Below, in pieces: positions 11,007 to 21,553 of a stretch of DNA of 64,000 nt. Source of the stretch: Nemertoderma westbladi (Eukaryota; Xenacoelomorpha; Nemertodermatida; Nemertodermatidae); NCBI GenBank assembly GCA_032718475.1, contig JAUCBJ010008665.1:1-64000 (forward strand). The letters run 5' to 3'. Each line of letters starts with the position of its first letter. Position 1 is the stretch's first letter. Made by a program: the position numbers and the translations under genes. The notes beneath the pieces were generated by a model, which saw only the letters and a list, made by a program, of their open reading frames with translations, was not told the origin of the DNA and did no database searches.

Positions 11007-11090
11007 TTCGGTAGTTGTAAGTCAAGTAAAGTGAGTGTCAATGTATCGAATTTACCGTATTTATATCTAAACGGTACTAATTACAGTCAT

Positions 11091-11216
11091 ATAAAATTAG
11101 CCTACCGGCCGATTTTATAGCAGATGGATAAAATTAGCCTAAACGGCCAATTTTACAGCAAATAAATGTCACGGAATAAGTATATAATAAAATTAGCCTA
11201 GCGGCCAATTTTATAA
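11091..11216. repeat. Three near-palindromic 30-bp repeats in the BEL/Pao leader
   Basis: Three copies of ataaaattagcct-n-cggcc-n-attttata begin at 11091, 11128 and 11187. Each is nearly self-complementary (AAAATT..GCC against GGCC.AATTTT), so each could fold into a hairpin in the leader RNA just upstream of the polyprotein start at 11006. This may be a packaging or translation element. The rest of 11217-13164 shows no gene I can support. Confidence 0.6.
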
Positions 11217-13164
11217 CAAATAAATCGGATAACGATATGCGTTATCAAAAGGTAAATTAAATACAATAATTACGGACTAATTCAGCAATGAACAAAGAAA
11301 TCATACGGAATGCATAAATACTTGAGACAGTGGAACCCACAATAATTTTAACTAATACGGTAATGCCTAACTTATTTATGCAACTTTTCGAACTCACCCA
11401 CTCCAATAATTCTCCAGAAAAACAGATTCCCAGATACAAACCGAACGTGAACCTTTCCGTTTCCAGCGTTGCGGACGAAACGCGATTTTCTCAACCAAAG
11501 TTGTTGAGTTATCTATCTCCCAAACTTGCTAAACACGGTCTTGCTCCCGTTACAGTCTAGAAATGAGTTCTGAATCCTGAAAAACAAAAGAGTTAGGTTT
11601 TACTTTACGAAAAATTTTGTACCGGTACAATATGGTATTTAAACCCTTTTAAACACCGGTATTCAATTCCAAAATATTTTACACGCGGTTCAAATCAAAT
11701 TTTATTTCAAAAAATTAGCACTTAGCTAATCAAATATAAATTTTTACCTCAAAATACAGAATTTTCAAATAACTTTAGTCCTACCGAACCGTAGTTCAGT
11801 AAAACATATTCCTACTAATTTAGGAAATATGTTAAAATAATCATATTCCTACTAATTGAAGAGACAGCAACAATACCTGCAATATCCTACTGTAAAGTTT
11901 GTGAATCAAATCATAAATCCGACCTTCTCACCAAAACAGTAAACTCTAAGTAAGCGAATATATTGCAGTATCGATCTCTTATAACCGGTGAGGCAGAAAA
12001 CAGTCTACGAGCAGACAAACTTCGATAAAACAAAATCCCGCGCAGCGAATCCTAAAATCAGGCTGACTCACTGACGGACTAAGGGGCTCGTATACTTTGC
12101 CGCGGTGTGATTTATATGGTTGGGCAAAGGGACGCTAGCTAGGTACAGGCAGAGATTTGGAGATGTCTAACTAGCGAGCAAAGTGCAGTAAGGACGAAAG
12201 TTAATTTTATATATTTTGAGGTGTAAATAATTTCTAACGCGCGTGTGTTAATTCTGAACGGTCAAAAGCAGTTTTGCTCCTTCACATATATAATTACTGG
12301 GTACGGTGTGCATTTTACGAATATTCTAATTTTATAACTTGTAGGTCCAATACTCACGAATGATAAGGTTCCTTCCCCTCTTGCGTATTTCCAGGACTCA
12401 AATTCAGGCATAGGGTTAATGCTACGCCCAGAATTCGGCAATTTTAGGTACCAGGTCCCTGATACTAAGAAGAGATGTGTTAGTTTACTACTGTAGGCGT
12501 ACAGTTACTAATAGCTATCCTGGCTCCTATCTAGAATTTTAGTCACCCAGGTAGTCCGGGTAACTTCCTATCAGGGCGTTGGCGGGGACACGGTAGATGT
12601 TAGTATCCCTAATAGCCTCAATTTATTTGCGCCTAGTGTAAACTGCCCTACCGCCTGAACGGTACAATCCTAATTCAGGTGAAAACACAATAACCCTCCT
12701 AGCCTACAAGTTCTGATGTAATGGACACCGTTGTACGGCAAATAGTCACAGACGCACCTGTACTTAGCAAGAGTTAAGCGTACAGTTTGCTGCACCCTAA
12801 CCAATGTGTATGCCTTGTACCGGTGTGCCTACGTCCTATCTGCGTACTAGTATCTGCCTGCGCTCTCTCCCTCCCCCGTAGGAATATGAAGGTCTACTGC
12901 GGTTTTTCCTGAATCAAGACAGTACAGTCCCTATGATGTAATTTTAGGCTTACAGCGTGTCACTACGTCTACCTTTTGATCTTTTGGTCTTATACTTAGG
13001 TAGCAAGGATCGAACGCTGTCTAACCTTTCAGGCGATGGGCGAATAACTCTAGATGGTATTGCGGGTTGTCTCTCGTCTACATTCCCCCGATGTTCCCGT
13101 TCATTGCTGCGGCCCGATCTCTAGCCTGCCATCCTGTCCCTTAGTTGGGTTCACCGTGGTGAAT

Positions 13165-13530
13165 CATAGTAAAACAGATAGGAAAAGCAGATTAGCGATA
13201 ATTCTGACTTTATTACAGAAGATATAATTATAATACAATGTAATCTGAAAACTAATGACAGAATAAACAAATATCAGATAACTGAATAACTGAGAGAATA
13301 ATAACTAATGAACAAATCGCACCTTTTTATAGCAAATTTGTGCTGCAATCAATCGAGAAAATTCTCGATTGTTCTATAGGTTCTAACAGGGTTTTAAAGA
13401 TAGCTATTGGTCCAGCTAATATATAACTTGCACGACATTGGTTACAATCAAATAACTACAGTCTCATTGGCACAGACAAATGCAATTAATTTGTAGCGGT
13501 TAATTTAAATGAGTTGAAATTCTGCACAAA
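13165..13530 (-). mobile_element. Possible 5' LTR of the BEL/Pao element
   Basis: Read on the minus strand this stretch has an LTR-like order: it can begin with TGTGCAG near 13528, then a TATA box (tataaaaagg, plus-strand 13319-13332), an initiator-like ATTCAGTTATCT (13276-13287), a poly(A) signal AATAAAG (near 13205-13215), and an end near 13165. The ATTCAGTTATCT string also occurs inside the LTR of the other BEL/Pao element (51877-51888). No second copy was found left of the polyprotein, so a 3' LTR would have to lie outside the window or be lost. The boundaries are a guess. Confidence 0.35.
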
Positions 13531-13545
13531 AAATAATTCGCACTT

Positions 13546-13618
13546 ACTAGGATTCGAACTCAATACCTACTACACATATAATTTCCAACGCTCTACCGAC
13601 TGAGCTACTGAACCACTT
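13546..13618 (-). tRNA. tRNA-like pseudogene
   Basis: The minus strand carries a good A box (TAGCTCAGTCGG, followed by TAGAGC) and a good B box (GAGTTCGAATCC) at tRNA-like spacing. The D arm pairs, but the anticodon stem and the acceptor stem do not, and the T stem has a mismatch. This is a decayed tRNA or the head of a tRNA-derived SINE, not a working tRNA gene. It abuts the possible BEL/Pao LTR. Confidence 0.5.
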
Positions 13619-14225
13619 GACCGATGGGTGTACAAATGATAGAACCAATACGAATGAGAACTCAAAGCAATCTTTACAAAGTTAATCCGAATAAAATAAA
13701 ATTTTGAAAATCCACGGCATTTAGGGAATATAATTCTATAGAGCCGCTTAACAACATATTGGATATTGGGTTCCGTTTTGGATTTCTCCTTACAGAAACT
13801 GAAGTTGCAATAACTTTGAGAGTGTGAATGGATTTTGATAAATTACGTCAAACATTTTCTACTTCGATGCTCTTTCAACACATTTAATAAAATTTAAGAA
13901 ATTCCACCAAAAATATTTATTTTACTTTTTTCGCCGGGAAAAAAGTAAAATCCGTCAAAAATCAATTAATACTATCCTATGGGTTACATTTTTCACCAAG
14001 GGAAAAAGTGCTCCCGATTTTAAGGTTTATTCGAGGCTTATTCCTATATCACAAATCTATCAGCAATACTCCATCATTTAAATAAATATAACATTACGAC
14101 TTGGAAAGCTGAGCTATGAACATTTTTTATCTATTGCTTAAGTAGGGCCTATATACTATACATATTTTATTTTATAATTAGACTTTAAGTTATTTATATA
14201 CAATGGAGTTAATTGATCTTATTAG

Positions 14226-14386
14226 ATTCTACAAACCGCATCTGTAAACCAATTCCTGATGAAGACTCCCAACTCCCTCGGCTATCTCAGTTACTTACGG
14301 GTTTGGCACGACAATAGTGGGCACGGGGGTAGCGCTTCTTGGTTTCTCGAGAAAATTATTGTGGAGGATTTACAGACGAAGACCAG
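14226..14386 (+). CDS. Polycystin-1-like gene, exon in the PLAT domain
   Basis: This exon was found by reading through splice sites: acceptor ttattag before 14226, donor GTCGGT after 14386. It encodes PLAT-domain sequence including TPNSLGYLSYLRVWHDNSG and then SASWFLEKIIVEDLQTKTR, which matches the PLAT/LH2 consensus of polycystin-1 and its relatives (large membrane receptors of cilia and sperm whose PLAT domain lies on the cytoplasmic side after the first membrane helix). It ends with two bases of a codon, which the first base of the exon at 17147 completes as AGG (Arg), giving KTR joined to YYFLCNNW, the expected PLAT continuation. Earlier exons should lie upstream; I could not find them. 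The stretch 13619-14225 otherwise holds nothing I can name. Confidence 0.8.
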
Positions 14387-17146
14387 GTCGGTATAGTGAG
14401 TTAATGTGTTTGTACAAAACTTCCTTCTCAGGTCGTCATGGGTCTTTGTTTTAACCAAAATTAAAGTTTGTAGTTTATCAATAACTTTATTATCTAACTT
14501 ACGGTGTATTATTTTATTATTTAGGTATTACTTTATTATCTATATATTGTTTTATTATATATTTATTATTTTATTATTTAGGTATTACTTTATTATCTAT
14601 GTATTGTTTTATTATATATTTATGATTTTATTATTTAGGTTTTACTTTATTATCTATATATTGTTTTATTATATATTTATTATTTTATTATTTAGGTATT
14701 ACTTTATTATCTATATATTGTTTTATTATATATTTATTATTTTATTATTTAGGTATTACTTTATTATCTATGTATTGTTATATTTTATATTTATTATTTT
14801 ATTATTTAGGTATTACTTTATTATCTATATATTGTTTTATTATATATTTATGATTATATTATTTAGGTATTACTTTATTATCTATGTATTGTTTTATTAT
14901 ATATTTATGATTTTATTATTTAGGTATTACTTTATTATCTATGTATTGTTTTATTATATATTTATTATTTTATTATTTAGGTATTACTTTATTATCTATA
15001 TATTGTTTTATTATATATTTATTATTTTATTATTTAGGTATTACTTTATTATCTATATATTGTTTTATTATATATTTATTATTTTATTATTTAGGTATTA
15101 CTTTATTATCTATATATTGTTTTATTATATATTTATTATTTTATTATTTAGGTATTACTTTATTATCTATATATTGTTTTATTATATATTTATTATTTTA
15201 TTATTTAGGTATTACTTTATTATCTATGTATTGTTATATTATATATTTATTATTTTATTATTTAGGTATTACTTTATTATCTATATATTGTTTTATTATA
15301 TATTTATGATTTTATTATTTAGGTATTACTTTATTATCTATGTATTGTTTTATTATATATTTATTATTTTATTATTTAGGTATTACTTTATTATCTATAT
15401 ATTGTTTTATTATATATTTATTATTTTATTATTTAGGTATTACTTTATTATCTATATATTGTTTTATTATATATTTATTATTTTATTATTTAGGTATTAC
15501 TTTATTATCTATGTATTGTTTTATTATATATTTATGATTTTATTATTTAGGTATTACTTTATTATCTATATATTGTTTTATTATATATTTATGATTTTAT
15601 TATTTAGGTATTACTTTATTATCTATATATTGTTTTATTATATATTTATTATTTTATTATTTAGGTATTACTTTATTATCTATGTATTGTTATATTATAT
15701 ATTTATTATTTTATTATTTAGGTATTACTTTATTATCTATATATTGTTTTATTATATATTTATGATTATATTATTTAGGTATTACTTTATTATCTATGTA
15801 TTGTTTTATTATATATTTATGATTTTATTATTTAGGTATTACTTTATTATCTATGTATTGTTTTATTATATATTTATTATTTTATTATTTAGGTATTACT
15901 TTATTATCTATATATTGTTTTATTATATATTTATTATTTTATTATTTAGGTATTACTTTATTATCTATATATTGTTTTATTATATATTTATTATTTTATT
16001 ATTTAGGTATTACTTTATTATCTATGTATTGTTTTATTATATATTTATGATTTTATTATTTAGGTATTACTTTATTATCTATATATTGTTTTATTATATA
16101 TTTATTATTTTATTATTTAGGTATTACTTTATTATCTATATATTGTTTTATTATATATTTATTATTTTATTATTTAGGTATTACTTTATTATCTATGTAT
16201 TGTTATATTATATATTTATTATTTTATTATTTAGGTATTACTTTATTATCTATATATTGTTTTATTATATATTTATGATTATATTATTTAGGTATTACTT
16301 TATTATCTATGTATTGTTTTATTATATATTTATGATTTTATTATTTAGGTATTACTTTATTATCTATGTATTGTTTTATTATATATTTATTATTTTATTA
16401 TTTAGGTATTACTTTATTATCTATATATTGTTTTATTATATATTTATTATTTTATTATTTAGGTATTACTTTATTATCTATATATTGTTTTATTATATAT
16501 TTATTATTTTATTATTTAGGTATTACTTTATTATCTATGTATTGTTTTATTATATATTTATGATTTTATTATTTAGGTATTACTTTATTATCTATATATT
16601 GTTTTATTATATATTTATTATTTTATTATTTAGGTATTACTTTATTATCTATATATTGTTTTATTATATATTTATTATTTTATTATTTAGGTATTACTTT
16701 ATTATCTATATATTGTTTTATTATATATTTATTATTTTATTATTTAGGTATTACTTTATTATCTATATATTGTTTTATTATATATTTATTATTTTATTAT
16801 TTAGGTATTACTTTATTATCTATGTATTGTTATATTATATATTTATTATTTTATTATTTAGGTATTACTTTATTATCTATATATTGTTTTATTATATATT
16901 TATGATTTTATTATTTAGGTATTACTTTATTATCTATGTATTGTTTTATTATATATTTATTATTTTATTATTTAGGTATTACTTTATTATCTATATATTG
17001 TTTTATTATATATTTATTATTTTATTATTTAGGTATTACTTTATTATCTATATATTGTTTTATTATATATTTATTATTTTATTATTTAGGTATTACTTTA
17101 TTATCTATATATTGTTTTATTATATATTTATTATTTTATTATTTAG
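14387..17146 (+). other. Intron of the polycystin-like gene, filled by a minisatellite
   Basis: This GT-AG intron of 2760 bp joins the two PLAT exons in a consistent phase (2 bases plus 1 base). Only about the first 135 bp are non-repetitive; the rest is the 57-bp array described separately. The stretch just before the array (ataactttattatct then tattattttattatttag) resembles a diverged founder unit. Confidence 0.75.
14525..17146 (+). repeat. 57-bp minisatellite, 46 periods, each with a 3' splice site
   Basis: The array has a period of exactly 57 bp with no length variants: the first TTTAG ends at 14524 and the last at 17146, which is 46 x 57 = 2622 bp. Each unit contains a T-rich tract, TTATTATTTAG and then GTATTACTT. 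The last of these 47 sites is the actual acceptor of the exon at 17147, and GTATTACTT is the first nine bases of that exon. One frame is open across all units and reads 19 hydrophobic residues per unit (YYFIIYILFYYI...). Unit variants fall into a higher-order pattern of nine units (513 bp). The open frame is most simply explained by repetition of a stop-free unit, so I do not call it a protein. Confidence 0.95.
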
Positions 17147-17267
17147 GTATTACTTCCTCTGTAACAATTGGTTGGCTGTAGAACGCGGGGACGGCCGTAT
17201 TGACCGAACTATTAGCGTCGCCAACAATTCCGATAAACTCGAATTCCGAAACTTATTTAATTCTTCT
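17147..17267 (+). CDS. Polycystin-1-like gene, PLAT end exon
   Basis: The exon has acceptor TTATTATTTAG before 17147 and donor GTTAGT after 17267. It encodes YYFLCNNWLAVERGDG then RIDRTISVAN, ending RNLFNSS. CNNWLAVE-GDG is a hallmark of the end of the polycystin PLAT domain. It takes one base to complete the Arg codon from the preceding exon and ends in phase 0. Its first nine bases are copied at the end of every unit of the upstream minisatellite. I rate this a true host exon because sequence, phase and order all agree with its neighbours. Confidence 0.85.
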
Positions 17268-17310
17268 GTTAGTTTCATCTGTTTTGTTATTATTATTAAT
17301 TATAGTTTGT

Positions 17311-17414
17311 ATAGATGAACTACTATTAATCTATTTATTTTATGGATGAACCACTACCTCTATATATTTTATAGATGAACCAATCTATTTATTTTATAGA
17401 TGAACCACGACCTA
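17311..17414 (+). repeat. Four tandem copies of a 3' splice site and exon start
   Basis: The 132-bp intron at 17268-17399 contains ATAG-ATGAAC-like sequence at 17315, 17346, 17375 and at the real exon start 17400. The copy at 17346 matches 13 of the first 14 exon bases (ATGAACCACTACCT against ATGAACCACGACCT) but has lost its AG. Spacings are 31, 29 and 25 bp, so unlike in the neighbouring intron they are not multiples of three. Confidence 0.75.
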
Positions 17415-17582
17415 TCCGATGGACATCTATTTATCTCTGTGGCTGCCCGCCCCACTCGGAGTAACTTCACCCGCATTCAACGTCTCACTGCTTGCTTTGC
17501 TCTTCTCTCCCTCAACATGATCACCAGCGCTATGTTTTTCGGGAAAGGGGAAGAATTGGAGGGATCTTCGCCACTTGTTGAG
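17400..17582 (+). CDS. Polycystin-1-like gene, post-PLAT exon
   Basis: The exon has acceptor TTTATTTTATAG before 17400 and donor GTGAGA after 17582; it is 61 codons long, phase 0 at both ends. It encodes HDLSDGHLFISVAARPTRSN, then FTRIQRLTACFALLSLNMIT and SAMFFG. The motif DGHLW/F-S-V-x-RP-xRSxFTRxQR followed by a membrane helix ending AMFF/Y is the conserved segment that follows the PLAT domain in polycystin-1 family proteins. The next expected segment (an extracellular loop and helix) was not found before 20079, so at least one exon is probably missing from my model. Confidence 0.85.
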
Positions 17583-20078
17583 GTGAGAATTCAGAGTTCA
17601 AGTAAACGTTATTTATATTTTAATATTTAATTCAATGTAAAATAAAGTTGTTTCATTAGGATATTCGTCTCAATGTGATAACATTTATGATGTGAGAATA
17701 CTATGAGGTTGATCAAGAAAACAACCTACAGTACCTTTGCAAATAAATATTTCAAAGAATTAGAGGTTGAAGTGAAAATAGTTGACTTAGGTTAATAAAT
17801 TCAAATTTTATTTTTTACTATTTTCCAGACTGCAATTTTATCTTTCCGAATCTGAAAACAAATTTTCATTGCCCTAATACTTTTTAGAATAATTCATTTT
17901 TCGTAGACTTCATTAATTGTGTTTTTCTTGTCGGTGATCCTGTTTCTGATGACTGCAAGTAAACAACGGGATTAGACTGTATGTATGTCAGTTTGTCTGT
18001 CAGTCGGTCATTTCGAAAAAATTTCAGAAAGCACACTACCTATCTAAAATGCAGACATTCAATGCAATATCATTCACACAGACACAACGCACACAATTTC
18101 AAAAACGAATATTTGAAATAAATTCAACGAGATGAAAACATTTATAGCAACAATTTTAGCTAGGTTGTGGGTTTTTATAAATATTGATGAACATCTGAGA
18201 GACGGGCAGAATGTAAACGGATTGTGACATCAGTTGAACGGACAAACAGTATAGATTCTGTCAAACGTAAGACAAACATCATAAATGGAATACCAGACCA
18301 GGAAAACTCCATAACGAAAATTTCAGTTATGGAGTGTTTATATATTATTTGACTGACAGACATACTGATAGACTGAGTGATAGACTACCTATAAAAAGTT
18401 TATAAAATCATGAAAACTGACATTAATTGGAATTGAAAGCACGCAAGGAAAGCCCCACATAGCGGAAAAAATAGTTTCCTTTTAATTTTGTTTTTATTTT
18501 ATAACTATCATTTTAAACAATTTTGGCTAGTATTTCTTGGAGAATGTTATGTAATATGATTCTGTTATGTAATACTGCATGATTTTTCTGAAGTACTGTA
18601 GGACATACTGTATATTTGAAATGTCCTAGATCAAACAATATTATTGTTGTAAAGCATAATTTTTGGAAGAATTTAACTAAAAAATTTAAATTTTGTTCGA
18701 GGATGCCTTTTTTTAAATAGCTTCTTTGAATTATTCCATCTAAAAGGTTTCTTATAATATAATCTCTGCTGTATGCCCCATCTGGGTGGGATATAGTTGT
18801 ACTGTAGCTTATATGATCAGGGAAACTTATGGACGTTGAATTTGAAACTATCGAAATTTATTGTTACGGTTGTGATAAAGTAATAGAGTGCTCAGTCCAA
18901 TTTACTCGAATTTCAGATTAAAAATAAATAATTCTATTTTATTATTTTTGCAATTTCTCGCAGATTTTACATTGAAGTTGAATTTTTTCAAATCTTATGG
19001 ATTTAATTAAATATCTCTAACGTGATTTCACTTATGTCGTCATTTTTAGTCTCTTTTTTTGTGTCATATAAATACAGTTCGTGGGGCCTTCGCGCAGCAC
19101 TTAGTGAGCAAAGCCTTTAGCATATGGGCACCATTAGCGAGTTGTCTGCCGTTAGTCAGAAGTCTTCAACACAATACTCGTCCTCCTCCTGTGCATAGTT
19201 GCGTTCGTTCGTTTTTCACCAAACTTCAGATTCTTTCTAAACTTTTGACTGACTACATACGTACCAAGTTTCGTTTAATTTCATCAAGGAATAACCGAGT
19301 TATTAGCGATCAAAAATTTACGATGACAGACGACGACAGACGACGACGACGACAGACAACTCGCCAATGGCACCCATATGCTAAGGTTTCGCTCACTTCG
19401 TGGCTCGCCCCACATGCCTGCGATGTTTGTTTTTATAGATTGGACCAATCAGACTGAGCCTACTCTCTATACAGATATCTATTCAATCTTGTGTTATCTC
19501 ATTTATACCAACTCTTCTTATTGTTGAGCTGTTCAGAAAAGCTGCACCTAAAGACTATAACAGAAGAGAAGGAGAATACACTGCGTGTACTGATAATGTG
19601 AGTCGATGTAATCATTACTGTATCATAGCATTGATAACACATACTGACTGACTGACTGACCAGTGAATGACTGATTCCTCTGATTGGGTCAATACTCTTT
19701 GCACCAAAGCGAAAGTGGGGCCACTGAAGTATGTATAGTTAGTGTCTTTCAACATTTTTGTTTAGTTTTGCAGTACCATTTTAATATTGTTGTCCATCCA
19801 GTGCTTCTTTGATTTATCCTATTCATATTATATTTTTTTTTATTTTAATGTACAATTACTACTAATAACTATTACTGTACTTACTGTAGTAATCTTAGTA
19901 TTTTAGTATTTTTAATGTGCTGAAGGATGATTAGCGGAAATCAACTTCAAGATTACCTTTAAGTTGATTTCAAAGTCAATCTCAAAATTTTTAGAAATAC
20001 GCTGCCCACTTAACTAATTTTGTATTATGTTGCGATGTATACTGTAGGTGAGTAATAGATTGATTTTCGTTGTTTTAG
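17583..20078 (+). other. Intronic stretch of the polycystin-like gene
   Basis: AT-rich, non-coding in appearance. It holds one inverted-repeat element (19081-19413) and GACT/GACAGAC-type simple sequence (near 17985-18010, 18350-18385 and 19645-19662). A further small exon may hide here, since the gene model lacks one membrane segment. Confidence 0.4.
19081..19413. mobile_element. MITE-like element with long imperfect terminal inverted repeats
   Basis: The left end GTGGGGC... and right end ...GCCCCAC frame about 333 bp. The arms (19081-19148 and 19346-19413) pair over roughly 65 bp with mismatches, sharing TTAGCATATGGG and GCGAGTTGTCTG. The centre has (GAC)n. No clear target duplication was found. 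The end sequence TGTGGGRCGAGCCAC is also present near 30830, pointing to a repeat family. Confidence 0.5.
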
Positions 20079-20248
20079 AATATTCATGAGGTACCTATGA
20101 AGCCTGTTGGATGTTACCGCCGTTTTGTTGCTAAGTTCTGTTCCCCTGGAAACGGGAACAGATACTGGCCCCATTGGGTGATCTACATAGCTTACGGGTT
20201 GTCTCTGGTATCTATAGTCGCTTCCCTTGGTTTCACTGTTCTATACAG
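20079..20248 (+). CDS. Polycystin-1-like gene, membrane-helix exon
   Basis: The exon has acceptor TTGTTTTAG before 20079 and a possible donor GTTGGT after 20248. The frame reads MKPVGCYRRF, then YWPHWVIYIAYGLSLVSIVA, ending SLGFTVLYR. W-P-H-W-x-x-YIA followed by a helix ending in TVLY is typical of a membrane segment of polycystin-1 family proteins. The frame stays open to 20471, and LPECMISCLVFEELKVGIIQ near 20333-20392 faintly resembles the next helix of the family, so either the exon is longer or a second exon follows after a short intron. I could not find later exons. Confidence 0.65.
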
Positions 20249-20471
20249 GTTGGTCTACTGGCACGGTGCGCCTTCTGGCGTGTTCGCTCCAATCATACTT
20301 AGCATTGTGGATTTCCAAATTGGGTTAAAGCTACCAGAATGCATGATAAGCTGCTTAGTTTTTGAGGAATTAAAGGTTGGAATAATCCAAACCATTGCAG
20401 CTTCTCTAGCAAAAGGAACTTTAAACACTTTAAACACAATCCAATTAGTAAACAATTCAGAGAATTATTGA

Positions 20472-21553
20472 ACACATAGAGATACAGTAAGTAAATATGG
20501 GAAGCAAACAAAGAAACATACACGTAGAAAATATATCTGGTAAACAACAAAACCAAAAAGAAGAAAAAAAAAACAATCTAAATACAGTAAAGAGTACTTG
20601 GTATTATACTTCGAACGAAGGATGCAACATAATACAAATGAATAGTAATATATGCCTGATATAGGAGCTACTGTAATTCTGTTCAATCAAAGTGTGTATT
20701 TCGTATACAGCTTAGGTTGATCGTTGCAAGCCATGAGACCACAAACAGTGGAACAGTCCAGATCCCCATCTCGGGAGATACACGGGTATATGGTCTAATT
20801 AATAATTATTAGCTAAAAATCGGAAATTAAACGATAGGCCCTATACCAAATATTATTACCACCACCTACACCAACAGGCATTGTCTTCTGAATAATTTTT
20901 ACCAGTTCCAACTGCTCTTAATTTTTTTAAATATTTCCCCCAGATTTCTCGTCAACCCTTTGTTTGATTTATTTGTTATACATTTCTTAGCTTCTTTGCA
21001 GTCACTCATGTGGCATCCTTTGATCTTGAAGCAATCCTCCTCGCATCCGACACACTGTGTGAAAGCAATGGTTATTAAATTAAATTATTGTTAAAAAAAC
21101 CGATCATAAAATTAATAAAGAATATTATGTATTGGCGACAGTTTTTGGGCGGGTTTGGTGCTAAGAAGATCAACTCTTCTCGCTAGGTGGTATTATTTCT
21201 TAGAAGAACACTGGTCTTTGTACTCCTTACCCATTTGTGTGTCATGTATGGAGATTTGTTAGAAAATTAAATGTCGCGAACATAGTTCTAATTTTGGGGG
21301 AACTTTGATCCAATTTGGGGGGAACTTTCATCAATTATGATGATAAATTTTTTCTATTAACTCCTCACCCCACTGCCTTGAAGTCGCCATGTTGCAAAAC
21401 CTATTTCAATTTAATTTTATTGTAATGGGGAACTGATTGTTATTAAACGCATAAATACGCATCTTATGGTTCCTGTAAGTAAACTATATATTGTATTAGT
21501 AGGTATTAATATATGTTTAATATGTATATGTATTAGTATATTAATATATTTTC
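20472..21553. other. Spacer without recognised features
   Basis: AT-rich sequence with no long frame and no repeat that stands out. It may still be intronic to the polycystin-like gene. Confidence 0.3.

Noticed and set aside
14406-17318. A 970-codon hydrophobic protein
   Set aside because: It is the 57-bp intronic minisatellite read in its stop-free frame, running into a real exon. The start lies in the intron, and composition is fixed by the repeat.
19059-19457. A 132-codon protein
   Set aside because: It spans both inverted arms of a MITE-like element and its (GAC)n core.
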